The notes under the pieces were generated by a model. It searched no databases. It had not been told where the DNA came from and saw only the letters and a list, made by a program, of their open reading frames with translations. A DNA stretch of 64,000 bases from Reinekea forsetii (GTDB lineage: Bacteria > Pseudomonadota > Gammaproteobacteria > Pseudomonadales > Natronospirillaceae): the NCBI RefSeq assembly GCF_018860385.1, contig NZ_JAHKPH010000019.1, forward strand, positions 62,001 through 126,000, read 5' to 3'. The first letter of the stretch is position 1. Every line of letters begins with the position of its first letter. The position numbers and the translations under genes were made by a program. Positions 45,291 through 54,607 of the stretch are shown piece after piece.

Positions 45291-45881
45291 GTGACCGAGT
45301 TAACGGTTATGTTAGTGGATAATGAACCCGCAAGAGCCGCTATCGTTGAGCAGGCCATGCTCGATAATGGTTATCGGGTTATTCGACGTTTAGAAAGCAC
45401 CCATCACCTCACTCAAGCGGTTAATGAATCGCAACCCGACATTGTCATTATTGATATCGAATCACCTGATAGAGACATGCTCGAAAATATGTCTCGGTTG
45501 ACCAAGGATAACCCTCGTCCAATTGTTATGTTTGCCGAGGAAGATAACAGTGAACAAATTGAAGCGGCGGTTAGAGCCGGTGTCAGTGCCTATGTGGTCG
45601 ATGGTATGAGTGCAGGTCGGGTGAAACCAATTTTACAAGTTGCGGTAGCAAGGTTTCGTGAGTTTCAAGCACTGAAGTCAGAACTAAATACTGTAAAAAT
45701 TCAATTAGAAGATCGTAAAATAATAGACAAAGCCAAGGGGCTCATTATGAAAAATCAGGGATGCGATGAGCCAGCGGCCTACCAAGCTTTGAGAAATCTG
45801 GCGATGAGTCGCAGTCAAAAGTTAGTAGATGTTGCTCAGGATATTATTTCTGTGATGAGCGTAATGAGAGGTAAACCTTAA
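45291..45881 (+). CDS. nasT: ANTAR-domain antiterminator NasT
   Basis: The GTG-started 196-residue protein has an N-terminal receiver-like domain (LVDNEPARAAIVEQAM, Asp55 in VIIDIESPD) and a C-terminal ANTAR RNA-binding domain (about 130-190: DRKIIDKAKGLIMKNQGCDEPAAYQALRNLAM). NasT binds two-hairpin RNA in nas leaders and stops termination when nitrate or nitrite frees it from NasS. TAAGGA lies before the start. The stop overlaps the nasS start by one base. The leader it probably acts on lies at 47211-47330. Confidence 0.93.
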   Translation: MTELTVMLVDNEPARAAIVEQAMLDNGYRVIRRLESTHHLTQAVNESQPDIVIIDIESPDRDMLENMSRLTKDNPRPIVMFAEEDNSEQIEAAVRAGVSAYVVDGMSAGRVKPILQVAVARFREFQALKSELNTVKIQLEDRKIIDKAKGLIMKNQGCDEPAAYQALRNLAMSRSQKLVDVAQDIISVMSVMRGKP

Positions 45882-47065
45882 TGTCTGCCCAAAAAGTAAA
45901 TAAGAACAATTCAGACACAGTCAGATTAGGATTTATCCCCTTAATAGACTGTGCTCCGTTCGTGATAGCACAAGAAAAAGGATTCTTCGAGCAAGAAGGC
46001 GTTCGAGTTGTGTTAAGTAAAGAAGCATCTTGGGCCAGTATTAGAGATAAAGTGGCGTTTAATGTACTCGACGGGGCGCACATGTTAGCGGCACTACCTT
46101 TAGCGTCGAGCATAGGACTTGGTACATTAAAGGCCCCGATGCAATCGGCTTTTACTTTAAGTCAAAATGGAAACGCCATAACGGTCAGCAATGCGCTTTT
46201 TGAATCTATGAAAGAGTTTGCGTACCAAGAAGGCGATATAAAATCTGGACTTGCCTTAAAAAGATTGATTGAGACTAGAAATAAGAAAAGTCTCCGTTTT
46301 GCAATGGTCTATCCGTACTCTTCGCATCACTATTTATTAAGAGATTGGTTAGCCCAAGCGAATATCAATCCTGATATTGATGTGAAAATTGTCGTAGTGC
46401 CACCGGTCAACATGTTGACCTATTTGAAGGAAGACATAGTAGATGGCTATTGTGTCGGTGAGCCTTGGAACAGCCTAGCAATGGAGCAGGGTATTGGCCA
46501 AATGGTGACAACAGGCTATGACCTTTGGGGTAATATACCGGAAAAAGTTTTAGGCGTGAACGAACATTGGGCTAATCAATACCCTGATAAACATTTTAAA
46601 ATTATTCGTGCGCTACACAGTGCATGTCAATGGATTGATACCGATAATCATAGGGAAGAGTTGTTGAACATTTTGAGTCAACCACATTATCTTAATTGTA
46701 CTGTAGCGCAATTAAAGTATGGCTTTGTATCCAAAAAGCCTCAGGGCGAAGTTACTTGGCCATTAGAAGCGAATCAAATCTTTTCTGGTACAACAGTAAA
46801 TGAGCCTGCTGTAAATCTTGCCTATTGGTTATTAACTCAAATGTTGCGATGGCAACAAATATTACCTTCACCAGAGCTTAATACCATTGTGAGCAAAGTG
46901 TATTTGCCTAAAGCGTACAACCACGCTTTAAAAACAGAAATTGATTTTAAGAACCTTTCGGCATTTGAGTTAATCAGTGATCATTGGCAGGACGAAGCAG
47001 TTCAAGGGCGCGTTCGAATAAGTAAGCAAGGACACCTGAGTGGGTTTTATTTGAATAAAGCATGA
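45881..47065 (+). CDS. nasS: Nitrate/nitrite sensor NasS (NrtA-like, cytoplasmic)
   Basis: The 394-residue protein resembles the nitrate-binding protein NrtA encoded next ([50 protein letters not shown]), but it has no signal peptide and starts directly with polar residues, so it stays in the cytoplasm. In the NasS-NasT system the apo form holds NasT, and nitrate or nitrite binding releases it. The 1-base overlap with nasT supports joint translation. Confidence 0.9.
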   Translation: MSAQKVNKNNSDTVRLGFIPLIDCAPFVIAQEKGFFEQEGVRVVLSKEASWASIRDKVAFNVLDGAHMLAALPLASSIGLGTLKAPMQSAFTLSQNGNAITVSNALFESMKEFAYQEGDIKSGLALKRLIETRNKKSLRFAMVYPYSSHHYLLRDWLAQANINPDIDVKIVVVPPVNMLTYLKEDIVDGYCVGEPWNSLAMEQGIGQMVTTGYDLWGNIPEKVLGVNEHWANQYPDKHFKIIRALHSACQWIDTDNHREELLNILSQPHYLNCTVAQLKYGFVSKKPQGEVTWPLEANQIFSGTTVNEPAVNLAYWLLTQMLRWQQILPSPELNTIVSKVYLPKAYNHALKTEIDFKNLSAFELISDHWQDEAVQGRVRISKQGHLSGFYLNKA

Positions 47066-47108
47066 TACTTTTTGGTGCAAAAATAATTTTACGCACCGAT
47101 TTGGAGAA
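47063..47108 (+). promoter_or_regulatory. Candidate NtrC enhancer sites
   Basis: Two segments resemble the NtrC site TGCAC-Y-A-W3-TGGTGCA: 47063-47079 (ending TTGGTGCA) and 47092-47108 (beginning CGCACCGATTTGG). They lie about 100-150 bases upstream of the predicted sigma-54 transcription start, the usual enhancer distance. Each matches only partly. Confidence 0.5.
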
Positions 47109-47183
47109 TAAAGTCCAGCCGTTTATTAGTCATACATTCAGTGAAGTAACCGGTTTTACTGGTGTAACGGTAGTTTTAAGACG

Positions 47184-47200
47184 TTGGCACGCTAAATGCT
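47184..47200 (+). promoter_or_regulatory. Sigma-54 promoter of the nrt-nir-nas operon
   Basis: TTGGCACG-CTAA-ATGCT matches the sigma-54 consensus TGGCACG-N4-TTGCW at all but one core position, with the invariant GG (47186-47187) and GC (47198-47199) at the exact spacing. The predicted transcription start is near 47211, just before the first leader hairpin. Confidence 0.88.
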
Positions 47201-47215
47201 ATTTCTAGTTTGAAA

Positions 47216-47270
47216 GCTTAAAAGTGTTTAAGCAAACAATTAGAGATTGATATCGACGCAGATATCAATC
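47216..47270 (+). ncRNA. Two-hairpin leader RNA, probable NasT (ANTAR) target
   Basis: Hairpin 1 (stem GCTTAA/TTAAGC, 47216-47233, six-base loop AAGTGT) and hairpin 2 (a perfect 10-bp stem GATTGATATC/GATATCAATC, 47245-47270, six-base loop GACGCA) lie between the predicted transcription start and the leader terminator. ANTAR proteins recognise pairs of hairpins with six-base loops, normally with A1 and G4; hairpin 1 has A1 and hairpin 2 has G4, so the fit is close but not perfect. Confidence 0.7.
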
Positions 47271-47279
47271 AAGGCAAAG

Positions 47280-47329
47280 GCGCCTGAAGACGAGCACTTA
47301 AATGTGTTTGTCTCCAGGCGCTTTTTTTT
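47280..47329 (+). terminator. Leader terminator before nrtA, controlled by NasT
   Basis: A 17-bp stem with one mismatch (47280-47297 / 47304-47321, loop TTAAAT) ends in CAGGCGC followed by eight T (47322-47329). It should stop transcription 30 bases before the nrtA start unless antiterminated. Confidence 0.92.
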
Positions 47330-47360
47330 AAGCGAATTTTCTTCAACGCGGAGAGTGTCA

Positions 47361-48764
47361 ATGCAAGTAGCCCGTAAAAAAAGTGCATCATTACTTAATA
47401 ATTTAAGGCTTCAGTTTTCTAAAATAGCAATTGTCAGTGCGGGTGTGGTTGTAGCTGCGACATCCTATGGTGAAGTAGGTTACCCCGAAAAAGAAGATCT
47501 CACTTTTGGCTTTATTAAATTAACTGACATGGCGCCGCTCGCCATCGCCTACGAAAAAGGATACTTCGAAGATGAAGGTCTGTATGTCACCTTAGAAGCG
47601 CAGGCCAATTGGAAGGTACTCTTGGATCGGGTCATCGATGGTCAATTAGATGGTGCACATATGTTAGCTGGTCAGCCACTTGCAGCGACCATTGGTTACG
47701 GCACACAAGCCGACATTATCACGGCATTCAGCATGGACTTAAATGGCAATGCCATCACCGTATCGAATTCGGTTTGGGAGCAAATGAAACCAAATATCCC
47801 GACCATGGCGGATGGCAAACCACAGCATCCCATAAGCGCAACGTCACTCGCGCCCGTTATAGAAAGTTTCAATAGCGAAGGTAAATCATTCAACATGGGA
47901 ATGGTGTTTCCAGTGTCGACTCATAATTATGAACTACGATATTGGTTAGCGGCTGGCGGTATTCACCCAGGCTTTTATGCCCCCGCCGAAGGAGATACTA
48001 GCGGTCAGCGATCAGCGGATGTACTGCTCTCGGTTACACCGCCTCCTCAAATGCCCTCAACGTTAGAAGCCGGTACTATTGACGGTTATTGCGTTGGTGA
48101 ACCTTGGAATCAACAAGCCGTTTTTAAAGGCATCGGTGTTCCCGTAATAACGGATTACGATATTTGGAAAAATAATCCTGAGAAAGTCTTTGGCGTAAAT
48201 TCAGAATGGGCTGATAAGTATCCTAATACCCATATTCGCGTCGTGAAAGCACTCATTCGTGCTGCGAAATGGTTAGATGAAAACGACAACGCCAATCGAA
48301 ACGAAAGTGTCGAAATATTATCTAGAAGCGAATACGTCGGCGCCGATTTTGAAGTGATTGCAAACAGTATGATCGGCACTTTTGAGTATGAAAAGGGCGA
48401 TAAGCGTGCTGCCCCCGATTTCAATGTTTTCTTCCGTCACAACGCAACTTACCCGTATTACAGCGATGCTATTTGGTACCTCACCCAAATGAGACGTTGG
48501 GGTCAAATTTCTGAGCAAAAAACTGATGACTGGTACATGGAAACAGCTAAAAAAGTGTACCGCCCCGATATATACGCCGTCGCGGCACAAGCGCTCATTG
48601 AAGAGTATGGATTTAAGGCTACTGACTTCCCAGACTTCTCTACTGAATCTGGCTTTAAACCCCCAATGAACGAGTTTATCGATCAGGTTACTTATGATGG
48701 CCGTTTCCCAAATAGCTATTTAGAGAGTTTCGATATTGGATTAAAAGGTTCAGAAAAACCTTAA
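47361..48764 (+). CDS. nrtA: Nitrate ABC transporter substrate-binding protein (NrtA/NasF)
   Basis: From ATG 47361 (GCGGAG nine bases upstream) the product has 468 residues with an N-terminal signal sequence (hydrophobic run at about 22-34) and the CmpA/NrtA fold: [50 protein letters not shown]. It captures nitrate (and probably nitrite) in the periplasm. A frame reaching back to TTG 47247 overlaps the leader hairpins and is not used. First gene of the operon; a hairpin follows it. Confidence 0.93.
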   Translation: MQVARKKSASLLNNLRLQFSKIAIVSAGVVVAATSYGEVGYPEKEDLTFGFIKLTDMAPLAIAYEKGYFEDEGLYVTLEAQANWKVLLDRVIDGQLDGAHMLAGQPLAATIGYGTQADIITAFSMDLNGNAITVSNSVWEQMKPNIPTMADGKPQHPISATSLAPVIESFNSEGKSFNMGMVFPVSTHNYELRYWLAAGGIHPGFYAPAEGDTSGQRSADVLLSVTPPPQMPSTLEAGTIDGYCVGEPWNQQAVFKGIGVPVITDYDIWKNNPEKVFGVNSEWADKYPNTHIRVVKALIRAAKWLDENDNANRNESVEILSRSEYVGADFEVIANSMIGTFEYEKGDKRAAPDFNVFFRHNATYPYYSDAIWYLTQMRRWGQISEQKTDDWYMETAKKVYRPDIYAVAAQALIEEYGFKATDFPDFSTESGFKPPMNEFIDQVTYDGRFPNSYLESFDIGLKGSEKP

Positions 48765-48777
48765 ACACCAGGTGGAT

Positions 48778-48803
48778 GGGTAACGTTGCTTAGCAGGTTA
48801 CCC
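48778..48803 (+). other. Intergenic hairpin between nrtA and nrtB
   Basis: GGGTAAC (48778-48784) pairs with GTTACCC (48797-48803) over a 12-base loop, without a T-run. A second GTTACCC at 48846-48852 sits in the nrtB ribosome-site region and could pair with the same first arm. Likely roles are mRNA stabilisation behind nrtA or tuning of nrtB translation. Confidence 0.5.
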
Positions 48804-48853
48804 TGAACTCCGATTTAAACGTTGCAAATTTACCCGTAAAAAAAGGTTACCCA

Positions 48854-49852
48854 ATGATTAGTTCAACGCTTTTGAAACTAAATCAGATAAAAAAAGAAGA
48901 CATGACTAGCCTATGGTCATTCTTTGACATCAAAGCCATTCTTTCCCTCGTATTTCCTATGATCGGAATTACGTTATTTTTATTGATTTGGCAGGCAGGC
49001 TCATCAAAAGTAGAAACATCCTTAGGTGTTTTTCCTGGCCCGGTGGTTGTTTACGAACAATGGCACAGTCTTGTGGATGACCACCAACGGGAAAGAGAGA
49101 AAGAAATCGCATTTCATGAGCGACAAACAGAGCGAAATGCGCAGCGTTTAGCCGATGATCCAACCTATGTTGCGAAAGTACGTGAATATACTGGAAAGCC
49201 CACTTACTTTGATCAAATATTTACCAGCCTAATCACCGTGTTAGCGGGCTTTTTATTGGCTTCATTGATCGCCATTCCAGTCGGTATTCTCATTGGGTTA
49301 AACGGAGCTATATACAGTGCATTAAATCCAGTTATTCAAATATTTAAACCCGTGTCGCCATTGGCTTGGTTACCACTGGTCACTATGGTGGTTAGCGCTA
49401 CCTATGTTACTGATGACCCTATGTTTTCAAAATCTTTCCTCACGTCAATGTTTACCGTAACGCTATGTTGCATGTGGCCAACGCTCATAAACACCGCTGT
49501 TGGTGTCGCAGCCATAGATAAAGACTTACTTAATGTATCTAAGGTACTGCGATTAAACTGGACAACCCACGTTTGGAAAATAGTGATTCCTTCGTCAATT
49601 CCAATGATGTTTACCGGGCTACGTTTGTCGTTAGGTATCGCATGGATGGTGCTCATTGCTGCAGAAATGCTTGCTCAAAACCCTGGTTTAGGAAAATTTG
49701 TTTGGGACGAGTTTCAAAATGGCAGCTCTAATTCTTTGGGCAGAATAATGGTGGCCGTTATTACCATTGGTTTTATTGGATTTTTGTTAGACCGCACCAT
49801 GTTGATCGTACAGCGGTTTGTTTCATGGGATAAAACTCAAGTATTAAGATAA
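48854..49852 (+). CDS. nrtB: Nitrate ABC transporter permease (NrtB/NasE)
   Basis: The 332-residue inner-membrane protein has about six membrane segments and the binding-protein-dependent transport motif (TLINTAVGVAAIDKDLLNVSKVLRLN, the EAA-like loop) near residues 215-240. A long charged insert (about 75-120) between the first and second helix is usual in NrtB of proteobacteria. It forms the nitrate channel with NrtC. Confidence 0.93.
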   Translation: MISSTLLKLNQIKKEDMTSLWSFFDIKAILSLVFPMIGITLFLLIWQAGSSKVETSLGVFPGPVVVYEQWHSLVDDHQREREKEIAFHERQTERNAQRLADDPTYVAKVREYTGKPTYFDQIFTSLITVLAGFLLASLIAIPVGILIGLNGAIYSALNPVIQIFKPVSPLAWLPLVTMVVSATYVTDDPMFSKSFLTSMFTVTLCCMWPTLINTAVGVAAIDKDLLNVSKVLRLNWTTHVWKIVIPSSIPMMFTGLRLSLGIAWMVLIAAEMLAQNPGLGKFVWDEFQNGSSNSLGRIMVAVITIGFIGFLLDRTMLIVQRFVSWDKTQVLR

Positions 49853-49862
49853 GGAATAAGTT

Positions 49863-50711
49863 ATGTCATCTCATTTAGAAATTAGCCAAGTATCAATCGA
49901 GTTTCCTACACCTAAAGGCTCTTTTAAAGCGTTAGATAAAGTCTCGCTAAAAATTAATAAGGGCGAGTTTGTGAGTCTTATCGGTCATTCCGGGTGTGGT
50001 AAATCAACCGTATTGAATATTGTAGCCGGCTTGTACGATGCAACAGAGGGTGGCGTTATTTTAGACGGCCGTGAAATTAAAGGACCAGGTCCTGAACGAG
50101 CGGTTGTTTTTCAAAACCACTCCTTACTGCCTTGGTTAACAGCTTATCAAAATGTTGAACTGGCCGTAAAACAAGTATTTGGACGCACGAGAAGCAACAG
50201 GGAAATGAGCGACTGGATAGAGCACAACCTTGAGCTCGTGCACATGAGTCATGCAAAAGATAAAAGACCAGACGAGTTGTCGGGTGGAATGAAACAGCGA
50301 GTCGGTATCGCTAGAGCACTTGCAATGGAGCCTAGTGTACTTTTAATGGATGAACCGTTCGGAGCTCTCGATGCGCTAACAAGAGCGCATTTACAAGATT
50401 CATTGATGGACATACAAAAAACACTAAACAATACCGTCATTATGATTACTCACGATGTTGATGAAGCGGTATTACTTTCTGATCGAATTGTGATGATGAC
50501 CAATGGACCAGAAGCGACTGTTGGAGAAATTTTAGACGTTAATTTAGAGCGACCACGAGATCGATTAGGCTTAGCTAATGATCCGGTATACGTAGATTAC
50601 CGCTCTCAAGTACTTAAGTTTTTATATGAAAAACAAAAAAAGGTAGAGCCATTACCAAGCAAAAAATCTCCTAAAGTAGAACATCAACCTGCAGTAAAGG
50701 TAGCGGGTTAG
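49863..50711 (+). CDS. nrtC: Nitrate ABC transporter ATP-binding protein (NrtC/NasD type)
   Basis: The 282-residue ATPase has Walker A (GHSGCGKST, about 40-48), signature LSGGMKQRVGIARAL (about 139-153), Walker B (VLLMDEPFGALD) and the H-loop (MITHDVDEA). It lacks the C-terminal nitrate-binding domain of cyanobacterial NrtC, so it corresponds to the short NasD/NrtD form. It is 10 bases after nrtB; its stop is directly followed by the next start. Confidence 0.93.
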   Translation: MSSHLEISQVSIEFPTPKGSFKALDKVSLKINKGEFVSLIGHSGCGKSTVLNIVAGLYDATEGGVILDGREIKGPGPERAVVFQNHSLLPWLTAYQNVELAVKQVFGRTRSNREMSDWIEHNLELVHMSHAKDKRPDELSGGMKQRVGIARALAMEPSVLLMDEPFGALDALTRAHLQDSLMDIQKTLNNTVIMITHDVDEAVLLSDRIVMMTNGPEATVGEILDVNLERPRDRLGLANDPVYVDYRSQVLKFLYEKQKKVEPLPSKKSPKVEHQPAVKVAG

Positions 50712-51989
50712 ATGTTAATGAAAATAAATAATCGGAATATCGTCATTATCGGCGCGGGAATGGCGGGTTGTAAGTTAGCTCAATCACTTGTTGAGTCTGG
50801 TCGCCCCGATATTCAAGTTACCTTAATAGGAGAAGAAGCAAAAGCAGGCTACAACCGTATTATGCTTTCGCCGCTGCTCGCTAAAGAGATAACGACCAAA
50901 CAAATAAACTTTGTTGATATGACAGCACTTTGTAGCCAAGGGCTGAGACTCATAACTAATGATCCTGCGGTTCAAGTTAATTACAAACTGAAACAGATTA
51001 TTTTAGCCAGTGGTGTCGAAGTGGCATTCGATGAGGTTGTTTTTGCGACAGGGTCTCGGGCAAGCCAATTAGCTCAATTTCCTGAAAACATTGGGAATAT
51101 ACTTGGGTTTCGCAACTTAAACGATGTCAGTATTTTAGAAAACATTAAAAATGACGCTCAGGTCGTCGTCATTGGCGGTGGATTACTCGGGTTAGAAGCG
51201 GCTGTCGGTTTGGTTAAACGTGGGTTAAATGTTTCGTTAGTACATCGGGCGGGGCATATACTTAATCGTCAGTTGGATGTCGCTGCCGCTGAGTTATTAC
51301 AAACCCATTTAGAAGCATTAGGTATTAAATTTTTTCTCGGACATTCTCCTTCTAAGCTCACTCATGAATTTGCTCAAGATAAAAAAATTGTTACGGGTGT
51401 AACGTTAGAGAACGGAACGCATATTGAGTGTAATACGGTGGTTCTCGCTACAGGTATTACACCAGAAGTTAGCTTGGCAAAATCTTCCGGCTTGTTAACC
51501 AAGAAAGCCATTGTAGTGAATGAGTATCTTCAAACGAGCAAGGCTCATACTTATGCTATAGGCGAATGTACGGAGTTTAATGGCCATACATTTGGCTTAG
51601 TCGACCCTATATGGAAACAGCTCGAAGTTTTAGTGAGTTGGCTGCTAAATGCGAAGGGTGCTCCAAGCAATCAAAACCCTAAGTTTAAAATAGAGCACTC
51701 GCCGACCAAGCTTAAGGTGTCGGGTGTCAATCTTTATTCTGTTGGTGATATTGGTAAAGCAACGGATAGAAATTCAATTGTACTGGTCGATCGTACCAAC
51801 AGTGAATATCGAAAAATTATTATCGATAATGGTGTCATTGTAGCCGCTATTTTGTACGGAAAAATTTCGGATGGGCCTTGGTACTTTTCATTAATCCAAA
51901 CTAAAGCCAATGTTTCTCACTTAATGAGAAACCTAATTTTTGGCGAAGCATACTGCAAAAGTGAATCAGTCATTATTCATGCCGCCTAA
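50712..51989 (+). CDS. NAD(P)/FAD-dependent oxidoreductase, probable electron donor of nitrate reductase
   Basis: The 425-residue protein has two dinucleotide-binding folds (FAD: IVIIGAGMAGCKLAQ at about 10-24; NAD: VVVIGGGLLGLEAAVGL near 152-168) and ATGITPEVSLAKSSG, AIGECTEFNG of the NirB/NasC N-terminal domain family. It lacks the [2Fe-2S] and siroheme domains of NirB. In the Klebsiella system a similar flavoprotein (NasC) carries electrons from NADH to NasA; that role is inferred here from context. Its ATG is adjacent to the nrtC stop, so it is in the operon. Confidence 0.85.
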   Translation: MLMKINNRNIVIIGAGMAGCKLAQSLVESGRPDIQVTLIGEEAKAGYNRIMLSPLLAKEITTKQINFVDMTALCSQGLRLITNDPAVQVNYKLKQIILASGVEVAFDEVVFATGSRASQLAQFPENIGNILGFRNLNDVSILENIKNDAQVVVIGGGLLGLEAAVGLVKRGLNVSLVHRAGHILNRQLDVAAAELLQTHLEALGIKFFLGHSPSKLTHEFAQDKKIVTGVTLENGTHIECNTVVLATGITPEVSLAKSSGLLTKKAIVVNEYLQTSKAHTYAIGECTEFNGHTFGLVDPIWKQLEVLVSWLLNAKGAPSNQNPKFKIEHSPTKLKVSGVNLYSVGDIGKATDRNSIVLVDRTNSEYRKIIIDNGVIVAAILYGKISDGPWYFSLIQTKANVSHLMRNLIFGEAYCKSESVIIHAA

Positions 51990-52034
51990 TATTTAAAGAG
52001 CGACGGTAACGCTGTATTTATAGAGAGAGCAAAT

Positions 52035-54593
52035 ATGAAAAAATTAGCAGATCAAAAACCAACACTAATTGTTGTCGGTAATGGCATGGTCGGACATCAC
52101 TACATTGAACAATGTATAGAGCAAGATTTAAATGAAGTTTATGAGATATTAGTGTTTGGTGAAGAGCCACATTTAGCTTACGATCGCGTCCATTTAAGTG
52201 AGTATTTCAAGGGTAAAGGAATAGACGATTTATCACTAACCGAAGCTCATTACTACAAAGCAAACGGCATTCGATTTGAAACTGACTGTCGGGTTGAGCA
52301 TATTGATACTCATGCAAAGCAAGTGCTCACTGAGAAAGGTGATCGAGTTGATTACGAAAAGTTAGTGCTTGCCACAGGATCTTATCCTTTTGTACCACCC
52401 ATTCCAGGTTACGATCGACCCAATACATTTGTTTATCGAACCATCGATGATCTGGATGCAATCAAATCTTGTGCGCAATCTATTAAAACTGGCACCGTAG
52501 TAGGTGGTGGCTTATTAGGGTTGGAAGCCGCAAATGCGCTTAAAAATCTTGGTTTAGAAACCAGTGTAGTGGAATTTGCACCTCGGTTAATGCCAGTGCA
52601 GTTAGACGATCAAGGCGGCATGGTACTAAAAGCGATGATCGAAGGGCTCGGTGTAAATGTTCATACCTCAACAGCGACGACTGAAATCGTCGATGGACAA
52701 GAAAGTGTACACCGAATGAAATTTGCAAGTCAGGCAGATGATGAGCTTTATTTAGAAACTGATCTGATTCTATTTTCCGCGGGGATTCGGCCACAAGATG
52801 CGTTAGCCCGTACATCAGGTCTTAATGTAGGGGAGCGAGGCGGCATCGAGGTCGATAATCATTGCGTAACTTCAGATAAAGATATTTACGCAATTGGTGA
52901 GTGTGCTATATGGAGTGGTCGAATATTTGGATTAGTAGCGCCAGGATATCAAATGGCAAAAGCCGCGGCGTTCCACTTAAGTCAAAAAGAAAATGTTGAA
53001 TTTACCGGTGCTGATATGAGCACTAAATTAAAGTTACTTGGGTGTGATGTCGGTTCGATTGGTGATGCTCATGGCCAAACCCAAGGTGCCAAAACGTTTG
53101 TGTATCACAATGGTATGGCTCAAAGTTACCAAAAATTAGTGGTATCAGAAGATGGACAATATCTTCTAGGAGCCGTGTTAGTCGGTGACAACAGCGCGTA
53201 CGACACTCTTTTACAATATTACTTAAATGGAATCAAACTGCCTAAGCAGCCAGAAAGCTTGATTCTACCCAATACTGATGGTGCCTCGGCCGCATTAGGT
53301 GTTGAAGCATTACCTGGGTCGGCTTCTATTTGCAGTTGTTTAAACGTTACCAAAGATAATATTTCATCAGCTGTTCAAAGCGGCTGCTTATCTGTGGCTG
53401 ATGTCAAAAGCGCAACGAAAGCCAGCAGTGGTTGCGGTGGGTGTACTGCATTGCTGAAAAAAGTAGTGGACAGCGAGTTAACTGCATTGGGTGTCGAAGT
53501 AAGCACTGATGTATGTGAGCACTTTCCTTATACCCGCCAAGATTTGTATAACCTGATTAAAGTAGGTGAAATTACTACTTTCGATGAATTGATTCAAAAG
53601 CACGGTAAAGGCCACGGCTGTGCGATTTGTAGACCGCTAGCTGGCAGTATGTTTGCCAGTATTTGGAACGACTACGTACTAGAAAAACCACACGTTTCAT
53701 TGCAAGACACGAATGATCGCTATTTGGCAAATATTCAAAAAGACGGAACATACTCTGTAGTGCCCCGAATACCAGGAGGCGAGATTACTGCGGAAAAATT
53801 AATTGTTTTAGGTGAAGTTGCGAAAGAATTTAAGCTCTATACGAAAATTACCGGTGGGCAGCGAGTAGATTTATTTGGTGCAACGGTTGATCAGCTACCA
53901 TTGATCTGGAAAAAATTAATTGATGCCGGGTTCGAAACAGGGCAAGCCTATGGTAAATCGGTTCGAACGGTTAAATCTTGTGTCGGTAGTACTTGGTGCC
54001 GTTACGGGGTGAACGACAGTATGGCTATGGCATTAACATTAGAGAACAGATACAAAGGCTTACGATCACCTCATAAATTGAAATTTGCAGTGTCTGGGTG
54101 TACTCGTGAATGTGCCGAAGCTCAAAGTAAAGATATTGGCGTGATCGCGACTGAGGGTGGCTGGAATTTATACGTGTGCGGTAACGGTGGGATGAAGCCT
54201 AGGCACGCAGATTTGTTTGCAACCGATTTAAGTGATGAACAGTTACTGCAATATGTTGATCGAATTTTGATGTTTTATGTTAAAACCGCCGATCGTTTGC
54301 AACGAACCTCGGTCTGGATGGAAAACTTAGAAGGCGGCTTAGACTATTTAAAACAAGTCGTTATTGAAGACAGCCTTTCTATTGCGGCCGAATTAGAATC
54401 TCAAATGTCACATCTTGTCGATACTTTTCAGTGTGAATGGAAAACTACTTTAGAAAACCCAGAGGCACTGAAAGCCTTTAAACCGTTTGTAAATAGTAAT
54501 GATAAAGACGAGAACGTTGTTTTTATTGAAGAGCGTAGTCAAATTCGACCTGCTACGGAAGAAGAAAAAAAACTTATTGCGGTGGCTAACTGA
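52035..54593 (+). CDS. nirB: NADH nitrite reductase large subunit (NirB)
   Basis: It reduces nitrite to ammonium with six electrons. The 852 residues (E. coli 847) comprise an FAD/NAD oxidoreductase part (about 8-320), a BFD-type [2Fe-2S] domain (CSCLN, Cys433/Cys435, then CGGC), and the siroheme/[4Fe-4S] sulfite reductase-like part with C-x5-C (Cys649, Cys655) and C-x3-C (Cys689, Cys693). All cluster ligands are present. It lies 45 bases after the flavoprotein gene. Confidence 0.97.
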   Translation: MKKLADQKPTLIVVGNGMVGHHYIEQCIEQDLNEVYEILVFGEEPHLAYDRVHLSEYFKGKGIDDLSLTEAHYYKANGIRFETDCRVEHIDTHAKQVLTEKGDRVDYEKLVLATGSYPFVPPIPGYDRPNTFVYRTIDDLDAIKSCAQSIKTGTVVGGGLLGLEAANALKNLGLETSVVEFAPRLMPVQLDDQGGMVLKAMIEGLGVNVHTSTATTEIVDGQESVHRMKFASQADDELYLETDLILFSAGIRPQDALARTSGLNVGERGGIEVDNHCVTSDKDIYAIGECAIWSGRIFGLVAPGYQMAKAAAFHLSQKENVEFTGADMSTKLKLLGCDVGSIGDAHGQTQGAKTFVYHNGMAQSYQKLVVSEDGQYLLGAVLVGDNSAYDTLLQYYLNGIKLPKQPESLILPNTDGASAALGVEALPGSASICSCLNVTKDNISSAVQSGCLSVADVKSATKASSGCGGCTALLKKVVDSELTALGVEVSTDVCEHFPYTRQDLYNLIKVGEITTFDELIQKHGKGHGCAICRPLAGSMFASIWNDYVLEKPHVSLQDTNDRYLANIQKDGTYSVVPRIPGGEITAEKLIVLGEVAKEFKLYTKITGGQRVDLFGATVDQLPLIWKKLIDAGFETGQAYGKSVRTVKSCVGSTWCRYGVNDSMAMALTLENRYKGLRSPHKLKFAVSGCTRECAEAQSKDIGVIATEGGWNLYVCGNGGMKPRHADLFATDLSDEQLLQYVDRILMFYVKTADRLQRTSVWMENLEGGLDYLKQVVIEDSLSIAAELESQMSHLVDTFQCEWKTTLENPEALKAFKPFVNSNDKDENVVFIEERSQIRPATEEEKKLIAVAN

Positions 54594-54607
54594 AGAGGGT
54601 TCAAAAA

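Noticed and set aside
47247-47360. Extension of nrtA to the TTG at 47247
   Set aside because: It would translate the leader hairpins and terminator, and put 38 residues before the signal peptide; ATG 47361 has a good ribosome site.
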